Below the pieces are notes generated by a model, which was given only the letters and a program-made list of their open reading frames with translations, had not been told where the DNA came from and ran no database searches. DNA of 64,000 nt from Serilophus lunatus (Eukaryota; Chordata; Aves; Passeriformes; Eurylaimidae). Made by a program: the position numbers and the translations under genes. Location: positions 297,503 to 361,502 of the forward strand of contig VXBA01003773.1 of NCBI GenBank assembly GCA_013399895.1, in the 5' to 3' direction. Below are positions 43,694 through 57,445 of the stretch, in pieces; within the stretch, counting starts at the first letter, position 1, and every line of letters starts with the position of its first letter.

Positions 43694-43862
43694 GCAAATC
43701 CCAGCCTGGACAGGGAGCCCTGGAGTAGGCAGAGGGTCGGGGTGCTGTGATTTGGGTGCCCAGCTCAGCACCCCTCACACCCACGAGACACACCCAAAGC
43801 CACCAGCAACCATCTCATATGAAGGGGGTTTTTCCAGTTTGTTTTATTTCCCAGCAAATCCC
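43694..43862. repeat. Local duplication, copy 2
   Basis: Second copy of the 42011-42177 segment, 1.68 kb away. The central GGGTCGGGGTGCTGTGATTT is identical. Confidence 0.85.
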
Positions 43863-44333
43863 ACAGGATCCTGCTCAGGCTTTGCTTTGAGGGGAACAAT
43901 TTGCTTGGAGAAATTAAAACAGCAGCAGCTGAGTTTCTCACCTGAGAACAGAAAGGTTGCTGGGCTGGTACAAGGCTTTGATTTGGGTGCTGGAATCTGG
44001 CTGGTTGGAGCTCCCAGGACGTGGGATAGTGGGATGAGGTGCCATGTCTGGGGAAGAAATTCAGCTGATATCCCTCATTCCAGGCAATACAATGTGCTGA
44101 GATGCTCCATTTGCCAAGTGAGGACAAGCAGCTCCTCACAGCAGCCCTGGAGCCTCTGCAATCCCCTGGGAAGGGTTAAACCTGGAGTATCACAGCATGA
44201 ATATTCTCTCCAACACCTGCATCTCCTCAGCAGGGAAAGGAGAGAAGAGGTTTTGAGATATGCCAGAACTGTTGCTTTGATCTTCAGTGAAGTCTTGCTG
44301 CTGTTTAAAGGAAAAACAACCTCTAAGGGCTTT

Positions 44334-44395
44334 GATATTCCTGTATACATAAACACTGGGAAAAAATATTCCTGAATACACAAACACTGGGAGCA
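44334..44395. repeat. 31-bp tandem duplication
   Basis: ATATTCCTGTATACATAAAC followed by ACTGGGAAAAA occurs twice in a row with three or four changes. Confidence 0.85.
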
Positions 44396-45070
44396 AACAG
44401 CTCCTGAGTAGTTAATGTGTATTCAGGCTGGATTCTGTTAACCTGGATAAAGGAGGTCTTAGTGAATGACCTCCTGAGCATCCTCCCAGGAGGGTGTTTG
44501 TACCATCCTTCTGGCAGGAGAAATGTGCAGAAGGTCGGAGAAAGTCGCCCAGATCAGCCCAATAAATACAGGTCTCCCTTGGCTGGGCAGCTGCGGCCAC
44601 TTAGTTGAGATTTATGGCTCCCAGGGTTCCTACTGAAGATAAAATGTTGTCCACGGATTTCTGACCCAGGGAAGGGGCACAGCATGGAAACCACACCCTG
44701 CAATGTATTTCTGGGTGTTTGCTGGATGGACAGATGGACACACATGGTCAAGATCTCTCCTGGACACAACGGCCAGTGATTGATTTTCATGCTGCTGCCC
44801 AAAAACCACCTCCCATGTGGGGATTTCCAGGCCTTGCCCTGGCCCTGGTCAGCAACTCCTGCTGCAAATGCAGATTTTCATGGCTCTGTGTAGCAGAGAA
44901 AGGGTTAAGGAAGGATACAGATAGTTCAGTGCTTAGTTTGAGAGATCCAGTCAATCCCATTCCTCAAAGGATGCTCCAACGTGATGCCACCAGAACTGGG
45001 CTGGGGCTGCAGCAACATGGACAGCACCTTCCCACCCTGCATTCCAAAAAACGCACCTGCAAAACCTGAC

Positions 45071-45149
45071 CTGAATTTCCACGTGAAACCTGACCACAAC
45101 TGGCAGTTCTTTCGCAGAGGATCAGATCTGTGGGGTTTGGGGAATTTGG
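45071..45149. repeat. Diverged direct repeat, copy 1
   Basis: CTGAATTTCCA, then AGAGGATCAGATCTG and TTTGG-GAAT, matched at 46866-46935 with small gaps. Confidence 0.6.
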
Positions 45150-46865
45150 TCTTTGCTCCAGCAGATGCAGCCAAGACACTGCACAGACAGAACCTCCGCT
45201 CCAAGTGCCGCACTGGGATATTATCAGACAAAATAGACACATTCTATTTGGAGCCAGAGATAACTAAGGAAGAGGAAATGACTTGGCAAGAGCTGAGCCC
45301 ACATCCAGCCACAGAGACTTGGCCAGAGGCAGCACAAGGTCCCTGGAGCAGCCGGCAGAGCCAGGAGAAGGGACCTGGTCAGTGCCAGCACCGCTCCGGC
45401 TGATGGATCGGGAGTGACAGCCCAGAGCCCTGTGGCTGTAACTCTGCACATCCACGGAGGCTGCTGGAGATTCATTCTGATCCACCTCTGCATCCCTGTA
45501 TTCCTGCTCAGGAAGTGGGAGATACAGCAGGAAGGAGCTTGGTGTTTAAGACTCTCAATGCCAACAGAGTTGGCAGAGATGAAGGGATGGCAAGGGTTGG
45601 TCTTGTTGCAAGGAAAACCATCTCCATCCTGACTATATTCTCCTTAGAGAAAGCCAGCATTGAGCACAGCAAGGCTTCAACCAGGTGAGCATGGAATAGG
45701 ATAGAAAAGGCACCCACTGGTAAGGAATGTTGGCACTGCTGAGAACACAGGAATTGGCACAGGGAGTGGGATGCAGCCTTGGGGCTGGATGGCTCCAGCT
45801 CCCCGTACCTGCACCACCCCCAGCAGCATCACCATGGCCAGGAGGGATTTCTAAGGAGCCTCCCCACCTGGAGAAGCGACAGTCAGGACAGGCCTGACTG
45901 TAAACAGGGACAGAGTAAATGTCCCTGTTGCAACAATCTCCAGCCTCTGTCCCATCCTGCAAAGTCCATGGGGAACAGGCCCTGTCCCATCGGCAGCTCC
46001 TGCTGCCTCTGGCTGCTCCAATCACCTTCAAACAGCTGCGGGTCTCAGAAACATTTGCTAAAACTCCTTTTTCTTCCGGGAACAGGTTTCATGACCTGAT
46101 TTTCAGGACTGCTCACAAGCACCTGCGTCCATTGAGTGGACTCGGCTCTTAATTATTTCCCAAACTCTGTGTCCCCACAGTGGGATCTGAGTGGCCACTC
46201 CTGGCCATGTCCCACTGGCCTGCAGCCCCCTCCTCTTCTCTGCTTGTCCCCATGGGTGGTCCAAGAGCATCTGCAGAAGGAAGAGTGGGATTCCTGGCTG
46301 TGGCCTCCTCTTGCTGGTGATCACTGGGGCAAGAGCTGAGCAGCCTCATCCCTGCATGGGAAGCAAAGGGAATTCCACATCCTCCTAATTTGCCTTCAGC
46401 CCAAAGTGGTGCCTGGAAACCCATGCCTGTGCTGCAGCCCTGGAATCCCGACGACATCCCAGGGACAGCACAGGCACAGCTCTGGCACGACTGGTGCATC
46501 CTGATGGGTGACCTGAACGTCTCCTCACGTCCCCCTCTGGAGTCGGCACAGCCACGGCTGGGAGGTGACCCTGCTGGAGACACCACGTCCCCCAGAGTCT
46601 CAGGGTGTGGCAAAGGCATTCCCAGTGTCCATTCCTGCACCTCTGCCTGTCTGTGGCCCTGGTCCAGGTGGGAATGGCAGGAAGAGTGATCACAGCTGGG
46701 GCACAGCATGACCGCATCCAGCCAGCATCCTTTGGGAAGAGACCCTCCACCAACAGAACCAGCCTGTCCCAGACCTCCTCCTCTTAAAACAGCAGGAAAA
46801 AAGACCTTAAAATAACCCAGGATGAGTTTATCCCCTGGGACTCCCCCCTCCACCACAAACCAAGT

Positions 46866-46935
46866 CTGAATTTCCATCCAAAACTTGACTGTGGTTTGGA
46901 ATTCAGAGGATCAGATCTGGGCTTTCGGTGAATCC
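46866..46935. repeat. Diverged direct repeat, copy 2
   Basis: Partner of 45071-45149 about 1.8 kb away, same orientation; shares AGAGGATCAGATCTG exactly. Confidence 0.6.
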
Positions 46936-49927
46936 AACCCTTTCTTCAGCAGCACTGCTTTTCCTCATCCTCTCCCACAGTCCACACACTCTGGGTGGCT
47001 CCCTGTCCCTGTGCCCCAGCACCCTGGGGTGGCCCTGGGGGCAGCAGGACAGAGCACACGGCGGCTGCCGGCGCCGAGGATCGATGACTTTCTTCTGCAT
47101 CATCGTGTGCCTTTGCAGGGAAATAAATCAGATGTGTAGGACATGGAGCAGCCAGAGCCATAGGACAAAACACCTCAAACACCTCCTAATCCATCCCAAA
47201 AGTTCAAGGCCTGAGTCCAGGCCGAATCCAAGAGAAGGCACATCCAGACCTGGAAATCAACCCTGGTCCTCCACAGTCCCGTGCTTTTCTTTTTTGATTT
47301 CTTCATGTCCTTTGCTTTCTCTGACTCCTGGATGCCATATGAAACAGGCCAGGGGAGTTCTCCTTGTGCAGCAGACAGAGAAATTCCTTCCTAGGACCCT
47401 TCCCAGAGCTGCAGGCAGCCCAAAAGCAGCTTCTCTTTCTCTTTTTCCCAAATCTCCGGCCCGGGAGGGAAGCCAGGGGCTGTGCCAGCCCCTTCCAAGC
47501 TGCCCAAGCTGAGCCTGTTCTTTTCCAGGGCTGTAAATCCTGACACAGAGCTTTTTTTCCCTGCTTTTTACCATTTGGCAGCCGTTCAGGTTGTATTTGT
47601 GTTTTGGCTGCCAGCAATGCAGTATTTACAAACCTGCCCTGGGTTTATCCGCTGCAGAGATGGGCACTACATTAAAAGACACAAAAGTTTGAGATGTTTT
47701 GGAAATGGCAATTTATGACACCCAAAATGCACTGGCAGCCCTCTCCCACCCACATCCTGCTTCTTCTGCCTCAGCTCATTCTTCCTCACTGCATCAAAAC
47801 ACTTTGGTTTTCTCCAAAATGAATTAAACACATACTTTGATTTCCTTCCTACTCTCCCAGCTGGGTTTGCCCCTTGTGACATCTCCAGGAGCCAGGAGAT
47901 GGAGGAGATTAGGAGGCTTAATTTGAAGTTCCTCTGGGAGAACATGAAACACAGACTTTCATCCCCATGGGCCATTTCTGTGGGGTCCTGAGTAGATCCT
48001 GCAGTGACACAGCAGCTTCTGAGTGCAACAACACCCTGCTGGGAAAGGCTTTAGGGTGTTGGTGTTGCATGGTCACCATTCCTGGCAGTCCCCATCCCTG
48101 GAATTCCCCTGGAGAGAGTGGCAGGGCTCCACTGTGACATCTCCCTGGAGGACAGTGCTGAAGGACCTTGTCCAGTCCACTTAGGAAGGGAAAAACCAAA
48201 GGTGTGATGACACCCAGAGCAGGAGCTGCTGTGAGGAGCCAAAGCTCTTCCCAAGAGCTTTTCCCATGACAGAGAAGCTCTGCTGGCAGAAAGCAGGAAT
48301 GGCTTTGGAGACCTCTCACCTTTCCCTGAAGACCTGGTTTGGATGAGCTCTGCATGCTGGTGAAGATTCCTGCTCCATGGAACAGATCCCAGAGGGAGCC
48401 AGCACCAAAGAAGGACCAAGAAGCACAGCTGGACCAGAGGTGATCTTGGCACCAGATCCTGGAGCTGAGCTGAGCCCAGGGGTTCAACACCAACTCTACC
48501 ACCAGCCAATTCAAACTCTTCCAGAGGTTTAGTCCTGTGCTGTCCAAACTGGCTGATAAAGAGGTTTCCTTCCCAGAACTGTCAAAACTTCATTAAAACA
48601 GTGACTGATAACCCCCACCCCAGAGGGTTTTCCAGTGCCTGGGGCAGAGCCACTTCCTTTTTTGGGGCCAACCTGCCCCTGCATTGGCATTCAGGGGGTT
48701 ATTGCTACAGGAGATAAAACAGCAGCACTACTGAACTTCACAGAGAGAAAACCGAGCTCAGGGCAAAGGATGAAGCTGAAATTTCGGTGGGTGAAAAGCG
48801 TTACAGCTCCTAAACCAGCGGGGCAATTATACCATCAGTAATCCCGACGGAGCTGGCACGGGGCAGGAATCTCACAAGGAAAATTGGCACCTTTTGTTCT
48901 CTAATCAGTTGATGGGAACTTTTGCAGGAAAGATCAGGATTTTGGTGCATTAACCTGCAGGATCCACTGTGAGCCAGAGGGACTGGCACAGGCTGAGGTG
49001 ACCCAAGATGAAACAGTGAGACAATTTAGGGAACAGCGAGGTGCCAGCACAGCCGGAATGGTGGTGCTCCGAGCAGGATGAGATCCTTAGATTCCCCAGC
49101 CCAGAGGCCTCCTGCATCTCCAGCTAATCTACTTTTTAACTCCTCTCTGAGCTTCCAGCTCCTTCTCTTCCCCTCCAGGGTTTAACTCTACCGGCTCCCT
49201 CTGCACAGCCAGGACTCTGATGGTTGGAAGAAGAAGAAGGAAGTGGGTTTTATTCTGCCCCCATCACTCAGCAGGTCCTGATCTCTCACCACCTGCATCA
49301 ACCCAAAGCCACCACTTACTTCCCCGGAGCTACTCCTCATTTACATCAACATAATTGATATTCTGGCTCGTTAGGTTTTAATGCAGAGCTTCGAGAGCTT
49401 ATTTAAAATGCATTGAAGCTTCCCTCGCTCATTCCCTCGCTCATTCGCTGCTCAAAAGGATTTAAGACCTGAAAAAAAAAAGGGTGTTGGTGGAATTCTG
49501 CAAAGCCCCGGAGGCAGAAGGACGGAGCGCATCCATCCGCTCCGCAGTGCAGGGAGCAGGGCTGTAGTAAATCAGGAGGGGTGACACAACGATCCCTCCC
49601 CCAGACACTTCAGCAGCCACTGGTCCTCCTGTGCAGATGGAGAAACCTCCTACAGCTGGAAGAAACCACCTGAACCAGTTCCCGGTGTTCCCCAAATAGG
49701 GACAGCAGTGTCTCCAGGGATGGGCACTGTCCTGGATAAAGGCTGGGAGACGGAGGGGACGAGTGGCCACTTGTCAGAGCATCCCTCGGGCAGGGCTGGG
49801 TTGGGAATGGAGCTGTGGGAGCTGGGATGGCTCTGCCGGGTGGGATGGACCTTCCTCACCACCCATGCAGCGGCGACAGGAGCTGAGCATGGAGCTGAGC
49901 TCAACGGGCTGCTCGCGGGATCCTTGA

Positions 49928-50120
49928 ACCGTGGAATGCCGCAATGGGTTGCGTGGGAAGGGACCTTAGAGGGCACCAGATTCCAACGCTCTGCCGTGGC
50001 CAGGGACACCTTCCGCCAGGGGTGGGGGGGACACGCTCACAAGGACGTGCCTCTCCTGCCACGGTGGGAATTGGCCACCCTGTGTCCTCACCCGGGGAGG
50101 GAGGAGGGAAGGAAATCCCA
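49928..50120 (-). mobile_element. CR1 3' fragment, diverged
   Basis: GTGGAATGCCGCAATGGGTT, GGGAAGGGACCTTAGAGGGC, CAGGGACACCTTCCGCCAGG. Confidence 0.8.
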
Positions 50121-50459
50121 GCGCTCCAAGTGCCTGGCTGTGCTTCTGCTCCCTTTCTTGGCGTGTTTATCCTTCAGGATACACTGAGGCGATAAATGCT
50201 TCCCAGGGGATTTTCTCCAGGGATTTGTCCCAGGAGGGGTGAGATGAGCAGGGAGCTCATCCTCGATCAATGGAGAGTGGGCACCACCAGAGCTCTGCCT
50301 CCTCCGGTTAAAACACGTGGGGGACCGAGAGATCCTGGGGATTTTCCTCTCTTTTTTCCTTAATTCCCGCTGAGTCAAAAAACACGTTCCAGGAAAAGCT
50401 GCGAAATACTCCGGAATCAAGAAAGATGAGTCAACAGGGGAAAGAAAATTGAGTTCTTC

Positions 50460-50745
50460 TGCTGTAGGATTTTTCTTTTTTTCTTCTTTTTTCTTCCTTT
50501 TCTTCTTCTATTTTCCTTTTATTTTTCCCTTCTCCCCCTTCCTTTTCTTCCCTTTCTTCCCTTTCTTCTTTTTCCTTGGAATCTTTAAAGTTGGAAAAAA
50601 CACCTCTAAGACCATCGAGTCCACATTCTCTTCTCTTCTTTCCCTTTCTTCTTTTTTCTCCCTTTCTTTTTATTTCCCCTTTTCTTCTTTTCGCTTCCCT
50701 TTCTCTTTTCCAGCCTGTTTTTCCCTTTCCTTATTCCAGTTGCCT
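50460..50745. repeat. Polypyrimidine tract
   Basis: About 230 bp of almost pure T/C on the plus strand (TTTTC, TTCTTC and CCCTTT motifs) split by a CR1 tail fragment at 50577-50628. Confidence 0.9.
50577..50628 (-). mobile_element. CR1 tail inside polypyrimidine tract
   Basis: GGAATCTTTAAAGTTGGAAA, ACACCTCTAAGACCATCGAG corresponds to the reversed CR1 3' end. Confidence 0.85.
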
Positions 50746-51751
50746 CCCAGTACCCAGCAATGAGCAGCTCCCACAAAGAAGCTGAAAGCAGCAAATATTT
50801 CTTCGTTGCCCCATCAACCTGAGGACAAGGAACAAATATTCCACCACTATTAAAGCTGGATAAAGTCCTTTCAAAGGGGATGTCACGGGGAACGTCTCTC
50901 CTTTGCCACCGGGGTTATTCTGGGGACACGTGTCAGGTATTGGTGCTTTTCATCCCATCCTCATCCCATGAGGAGCAGAACTTGGCGTCTCCCAAAGATC
51001 CAGGGCACTGCTCTTCTCACACAGCCATGAAATGAAGACTTAAACGTGGTGGGATGGTGAGGATGGAAAGAGAAATTTCAAGGGTATTAAAATCCTTAAG
51101 GACAGTCACGGATTGTGCATCTCCCTCCCAGCTAAAGAGCCCCCCGAGGCCGAAGCGTTTCTTCCTCCTCTTCTTGTTTCTTCCACCCCAAAAGGGAAGA
51201 AAAATAAGCAGGGAACCAACCGAGTGCACATTTCAGAGCAAATCCCTTTCCGAGCCTTCTCGGAGCTCTCCCGGAGCAGTTTAAGGAATGTAGCAGGCGC
51301 TCTCAAAGGAGATGGATTCTCCCCCCACCATAAAATGATCCATTAATGGCTTTCCAAATGCACGGCAGGAGGATAATCCAAAGGCATGAAAACACTCGCC
51401 AGAGGCAGATTCTGGGGGATGCATTTGGCAGCAGCTCCCCTGCTGTGCCCACGCTCCCTGCAATGGGGAAGCACTGGATGGGCAGGGACAGGGATGCAGC
51501 TACCCGCCCCCCCCCCAAAATCCCTCTGGACACGAGGTCGGATCCTTGTGCTGCTCCCCATCCCAAAATCTGTGCAACCCATCAGCTTTCCAGAAAATCC
51601 AAAGGGATGATGAGGTCCAGCCCCACGTGCCTCCCCCGGGGCTGCTCCTACAAACTCAGCCACTGGAAAGAAATCCAGATCCAAGAAGCATATTTAAAGC
51701 AAGGAGACAAAGAGGGAAGCGAGGAGCAGCAAAGAGGCACCGTTTACATAT

Positions 51752-51880
51752 TAGAATCCAAGAATTCCAGGATGGTTTGGGTTGGAAGGGACCTTAAAGC
51801 CCAGCTGACTCCAGCCCCTGCCATGGGCAGGGAACCTTCCACTAGACCAGGTTGCTCCAAGGCCCGGGAATTTTTTAAGC
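51752..51880 (-). mobile_element. CR1 3' fragment
   Basis: AGGATGGTTTGGGTTGGAAG, GGACCTTAAAGCCCAGC, ACTAGACCAGGTTGCTCCAA. Confidence 0.93.
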
Positions 51881-53589
51881 TCTGGATTACTCGGCTCTCT
51901 CATCTCTCTCAAGGCCAACAGAGCAGCAAACAGCTACTCAAAGCCTCTCCACAGGGATCCCAAAGGATTTTTGCTTGGGACACGCCTTGTTGAGTTGTAC
52001 TTGGCCACAATATAGGCTGGATTGGCAAAGCTTCACTCAAACACATCTTTTTCTGCTTTAAAAGGGCTGAGAACACTGAAAGTGGAGGTGCTGATGAGCC
52101 CAGTCAGCTTGGGGAAAGAATTTCATGAAAAAAATGGAAGAATTGGACAATTAAGTATTTTAAAAGCTGCAGAGAAATAGTCACAAAAGCCTCTCTCAGA
52201 ATGTAGCTGTAACGAGACTTTAAAAGTATTGTATTTTAAAAATACAATATATAGGGTTGGAGAGTTGCTGCCACATAAATCAGAAAGGGAACAAGAGGAG
52301 CTTGGAAGAAATCCATGGTCCCTGTCCAGCCCCATAGGTCACGTCTGGATCTTCCTGAGCAAGGGGAGTTAGCCCTGGAACCAACAGGTTGGTGGGAATG
52401 CTGCTGATAATGCAAAGAAATTTGGCTTATTTGATACAGAAAACGAAGAATGAGATGATGCACTTGTGCCATGGGATATTTTGAATTGCAACATGAACTA
52501 AAATAACCCAATAAATTGAGATTATTAATGGAAAACTTTTCAAAAATCAGCAAAATCTGGAGCAATTGAACAAAGAGGTTTTAAAGTGCTGGCCAAGGAG
52601 TTAATTCTTGGTATTATGTTAATTGGGTTTTTTTCTTTATGAGGCCTTTCAAAAGTCTAATTTGGATTCCAGTGGTGTTATTTATTTCCTTGTGCATTAA
52701 AACAATCCACGTCACCTTCCAAATCGTTGGGCTGACCTTGAAACCTGGAAAACAAGGGAAGGTCTGAAACAGGACTCACTTAATGAAGGAATGAGATTTA
52801 ATTAGTGCCAATCAGCACACATTTTGGAAAAGCAGATTTCATTAACCCAATCCCAGCTTTCCCTGAGATTCCCACATGAGTTTCCCAAAGTGATGGGGCC
52901 TTGGATTCAATGGGGTTTAGATGGAGGAGCTGGAACAGTATAAAAATTAACAGCAGAACTTGTTAAAGCTCTGAACAGCTGGTTCCCACTCAGGAATGTC
53001 TGGGAGGGGAACGATGGATGTTGATGGGAATGCTCTGACAGCTCCTGGAATAATGAGGGCTGATAATGAATGTGGGGAAAGCAGATTTACAGCCAGGGTA
53101 AGACCAAAGCTCGGGATAAAATATTCCTTAGGAGCTATTAAATGAAGGGCTGGGAAATGGGGAAACATCTGGGGAAAACAGAGCTGGAGGTTGTTGCCCC
53201 CTCCCATCCCATCTGGATGGACACGCTCACCCAATTTGGGATATTCCATGAGCACTGCAGGCTCCATCCCAGCGTGATGGATCTGCCCACTGACAGTGAT
53301 TTTCCAGGCTGGATCTGTGCTCTGGCTTTTATTCCTCTCCTGGGAAATTAGGAGCAAGCTCTGCAACAGGCAGCCAAAAAAGAGAAATGAAAAAAAAAAT
53401 CACTTACCAGGACAATCCCAAAAGGGAAGAGCTGGAAATTGGGATGTATCCAGGCTGTGAGTGGGGGCAGAGATGCTGCCAATGCCACTCGTGTGGGAAA
53501 CAGGGAGCAAGGGCAGCAAAGCAGGAGGATCCCAGCGCCAGGATTCTTTAAAGGGGGAGCTGATAAAAACCAGGGAGAGGGATTTTTTG

Positions 53590-53795
53590 CACCAGCAGAT
53601 AACGACAGGACAAGGGGAAAGGTTTTAAACTAAAAAAGGGGAGATTTAGATGGAATATTGAGAAGGAATTCCTGGCTGTAAGGGTGGGGAGGCCCTGGCA
53701 CAGGGTGTCCAGAGATGTTGTGGCTGCCCCATCCCTGGAAGTGTCCAAGGGCAGGTGGGAGCAGCCTGGGACAGTGGGAGGTGTCCCTGCCCACA
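53590..53795 (+). mobile_element. CR1 3' fragment
   Basis: ACGACAGGACAAGGGGAAAG, TAGATGGAATATTGAGAAGG, GAGGCCCTGGCACAGGGTGT, GGGACAGTGGGAGGTGTCCC. Confidence 0.94.
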
Positions 53796-55197
53796 CAAGC
53801 CACGAGCAGGGGCTACCAGGAGGAGCTGGGTGGCAGGAGGTGGATGAAGGCCACTGTCTTGCCTGGCCTGATGGTGCCAGAAGGAAGGATAGGACCAGGG
53901 AATTGTAGGGAGCAGCTGGGTATTAATGCACAGGGGTGAGGGCCTGACTCAGTCCCAGCACCCATATGAAATCCAGAGCCTTTGCACCACCCAGGCAGGA
54001 GATTTTCTCCCAGAAGTACCAGAATATTTGGGCGAACAGCTCCTGTGCCTGCAAACAGCAGCACAGGGAGCAAACCCGAGCAGGTCTGTGGCTCTGGGTG
54101 TGCAGAGGCACCTTCCTCCTCTGCAAAACCTTCACGTCTCTGCCCAGCCGAGCTCCAAACCCTCCTCCCGTCGTCTCCCAGCCCGTCTCCCTCTGCCTTT
54201 GGACAGGGATAACAGGACACCCCGAGCCGGGAGGCTGCTGCAATGTCACCTCTGTGCAGAAGAGGAAGGGGGTGGCTCATCAGGCTCGACAGAGCTGTGA
54301 CAGCAGAGGGAATTAATCCTGAAGGCTCAGCTGTACCTTTGATTTTGGGGCCCTGGAGCATCCGCCACCCCCCACGCTCTGCAAAGTCTGGGAGCAGCAG
54401 AGATACACCAGCATTCCCTTGGTGGTGCATCCTCTCATCCTCCCTCAGATCTGCCCAGACACTCACTCCTGTTCCTCTCCCAAACTGGGATTGATTTCTG
54501 CTCATCCAAAAGCCCTTCAGTGACAACTCAAGGCTGGTACCTTCCAGCTCAAGAGCACTTCTCCCAAACCACAACCATCACAAAGCCCAAACACTCTCTT
54601 CACACCTCTCTGGAGAGTTTTACACTCAGACATGATCTTCTGGTTCATCTCCAGGCTGAGGCCATCAGTTTCCTTCCCTGCTCCCACCTCCTCCAGGCAA
54701 AAGCAGGAGAGGACACGTCACACCAGGCACCGGCTCTGCTGCTCAGAGACACGGAGGCTCCAGAGCCGGTGTGTGAGAAGGACCTGCTGGGATGACACCT
54801 CTGGAGATGACTCAGCCCCACAGAGGACACTGCAGGACACATTTTGTTGGTCTCCATCCGAGTGCTCCGGCTGCAGTGACCCCTGGATGCGCTGTTTGCT
54901 CCAGCACTGCTGTGTGTCCATGCCCTGCTTTCCCAGAGGGATGTTCCCACGAGAAGGTGACCTGAATGCTGCAATACAGCAAGTCCCAGCAGAGGATGTG
55001 GCACTGGAGCAGAAAACCAAGTGAGACTGGCCAGGAACTCGCTTCAGAGAGGTGACACATGGTGCTGGACCACCCCCTGGACTGGAGGGTCTCAATACCC
55101 AAAAGGAGCATCTGCCCATTAGCCCTCGTTCCTCTGGATTTGGACTTGATGGGACACAAAACAGAGATCAGATGAGCCACACCCATCCACTGATTGT

Positions 55198-55345
55198 AGA
55201 ACCATCAAGGAATCCCAGACTGGTTTGGACTGGAATGGATCCTAAGACTTATCCAGTCCCACCCCCTGCCATGGGCATGGACACCTTCCACCTTCCAATC
55301 CCAGGTTGCTCCAAGGTGGCCTTGGACACTTTCAGGGATGGAGAT
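55198..55345 (-). mobile_element. CR1 3' fragment
   Basis: GAATCCCAGACTGGTTTGGA, CCCCCTGCCATGGGCATGGA, GGCCTTGGACACTTTCAGGG. Confidence 0.92.
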
Positions 55346-57445
55346 AATTGATTCATCACACAAATACTTTGGATGCTTCACTGCCAAGGCCTGTTTCTCC
55401 ACAAAAGCCCTCCAGATGTGCTCCCAGCTGATCCCAACTTGGGGTCTTCCCTGCCCACGAGCTGCTGCTTGGGATGGGTTTTAAAAGATCCAGGTGTTTC
55501 ACTCTGTGCATGATGGGTCAAGCCCAAGGCTGTTCTCAGCAGCAGTTCCACACGAGGAGCAGGAGAGCATCCAGGTGAGACGTGACTCAACATCCCCCCT
55601 CATCCAGAGCTCCACAACCAACAGGGAGAAGTTTGCAATGAAACCCCAAATCCACCTCCATCGCCACAGGAGCCCAACCAGCACCACTGGGGATCCACCA
55701 CCCACCCAGGAAGGCTCAGGCAGCACAGCGGGAAGAGCAAACCTGCGTTTTCAGATCCCACCACGGGACAGACAGTGAGCCATGCTGGAATTCTGTGCTG
55801 AAATTCCTTGCTGACCTTTCCAAACTGCTCTCTAGTCCCAGCCCCAGCCAGAGCGAGACGTTCATCATCATTTTCCACCAGGACTGCAGAGAGGAAGTGG
55901 AAGGGAGGTGGGATGAGACAGGCACGCTTGGCATTCCTGCTCCCATCTCCGCTTCCATTTGTCACGGCAGAAATAATAAGAAAGCGAAGCCGTGACGATC
56001 CGGCCTCTTCCTAAAAACACGGATCACTGGCAACAGCTTTATTGCTGCTGGTTCAAAGGCAAGCCAGGACAGTCTCTGCTGCCCTGAGCTTCCCAAGGAT
56101 ATGCCAGATAAATGTATGGAGGGGACTCACTGCAGGGAGTCCCCATCCCACAGCACAGAGCCCACCGAGGGATCCCGCCAGGATCTCTGCTGGAGAGCAC
56201 AGGGATGAACAGAACGGGGGAGGTTAAATACTGGGACCAAAAATATCCAGAGGGAAAACTGTTACACCAGATATTACCAATTAACTCATAAATCTAAACA
56301 TGACAATCACTGCAATTAACAGGATCCTACACTCCTACTAATTACCAGTCTGTGGGAGGAGGATGTGCAGGAGGGAGGTGGGAGCCCCCAGACCTGCCAG
56401 AGCAGCAGATCCACACTCCAGCTGGGGATGCTACAGGGGATCCCATCGTGCCAAAATGGAATTCTCTGGGGTGACCAGGGGGCTCCTGCCTTCCAGGACC
56501 TTCCACAAAGCTCCTTAAACCTCCAACAAACCAAACCCTCCCACCGTGGTGCTCCGGAGAGTCCCTGATTCCATGTGGATGTTCTGGTCTGCAGAACAGC
56601 CAACACACAGGATTTAAACTGGGAGAGGAGCTGATCCCATTCCCAACCCCCCCTTCCCTGGTTTGGGGACCAGGCCAAGGGTGTCACCATGTGCCAGGAG
56701 GGTCCTAGTGTGTGGAGGACACTGTGCCAGCTCCATGTCTCCAGTGGCCAGTGGAGAAGTTACTCTATCTCCTTGTTTTAGGAATGTTGAAAGCACAGAG
56801 ACACCAAGGAAAGCTGGATAAAACAACCACCCAACATCTTTTCCTTCCTTCCCTGCAAGCCCAGCTCAGCCTCAGCCTCATCAATCCTATGGAATACCAG
56901 AGCCACCTCTGCTCATGCCAGAGGGTTTCAGCAGGAGGGAGGATTCCACTTCCTCACCAGCACTTTTACAACTTTTATCTCCATTAAAAAGGGATTTCTT
57001 CCTTTGCAGGGATCAAAGGCTCCCTCTGACAGCCACTTTACTCCTTAAGTAACCTGTTGGTCCGTACTCCCTGCATACAAAGTGGGCCAGGGAGGGCAAG
57101 GCCAGGCAGTGGAACGGATGAGTTGTCAAGAAAAATTAAATCAAGTGTCAGGAGAAAATTCCAGGGGGGAAGCTACTTTTATGATTCATATTGCCAACCA
57201 ATTATCCAGTGACAGGCCGGACGGCGGCGTTCCCTCACGGCTCACAGCTCGGGAAGGGAATTGTGCACATCAGCTCATCCTTCCCCAAAGCTGACTCTGA
57301 TGGTCACCAGCACAGCTCCATCTTCCAGCCCCAGTGACACTCAGCATGTGCCAGAGCTGATGGATCCCCAAGGAAAAGCAGCTCTGCCAAGGAAACACTC
57401 CAGGCTCAGGATCTCTCCCACCAGCACGAGCAAAGCTCAGCCATC

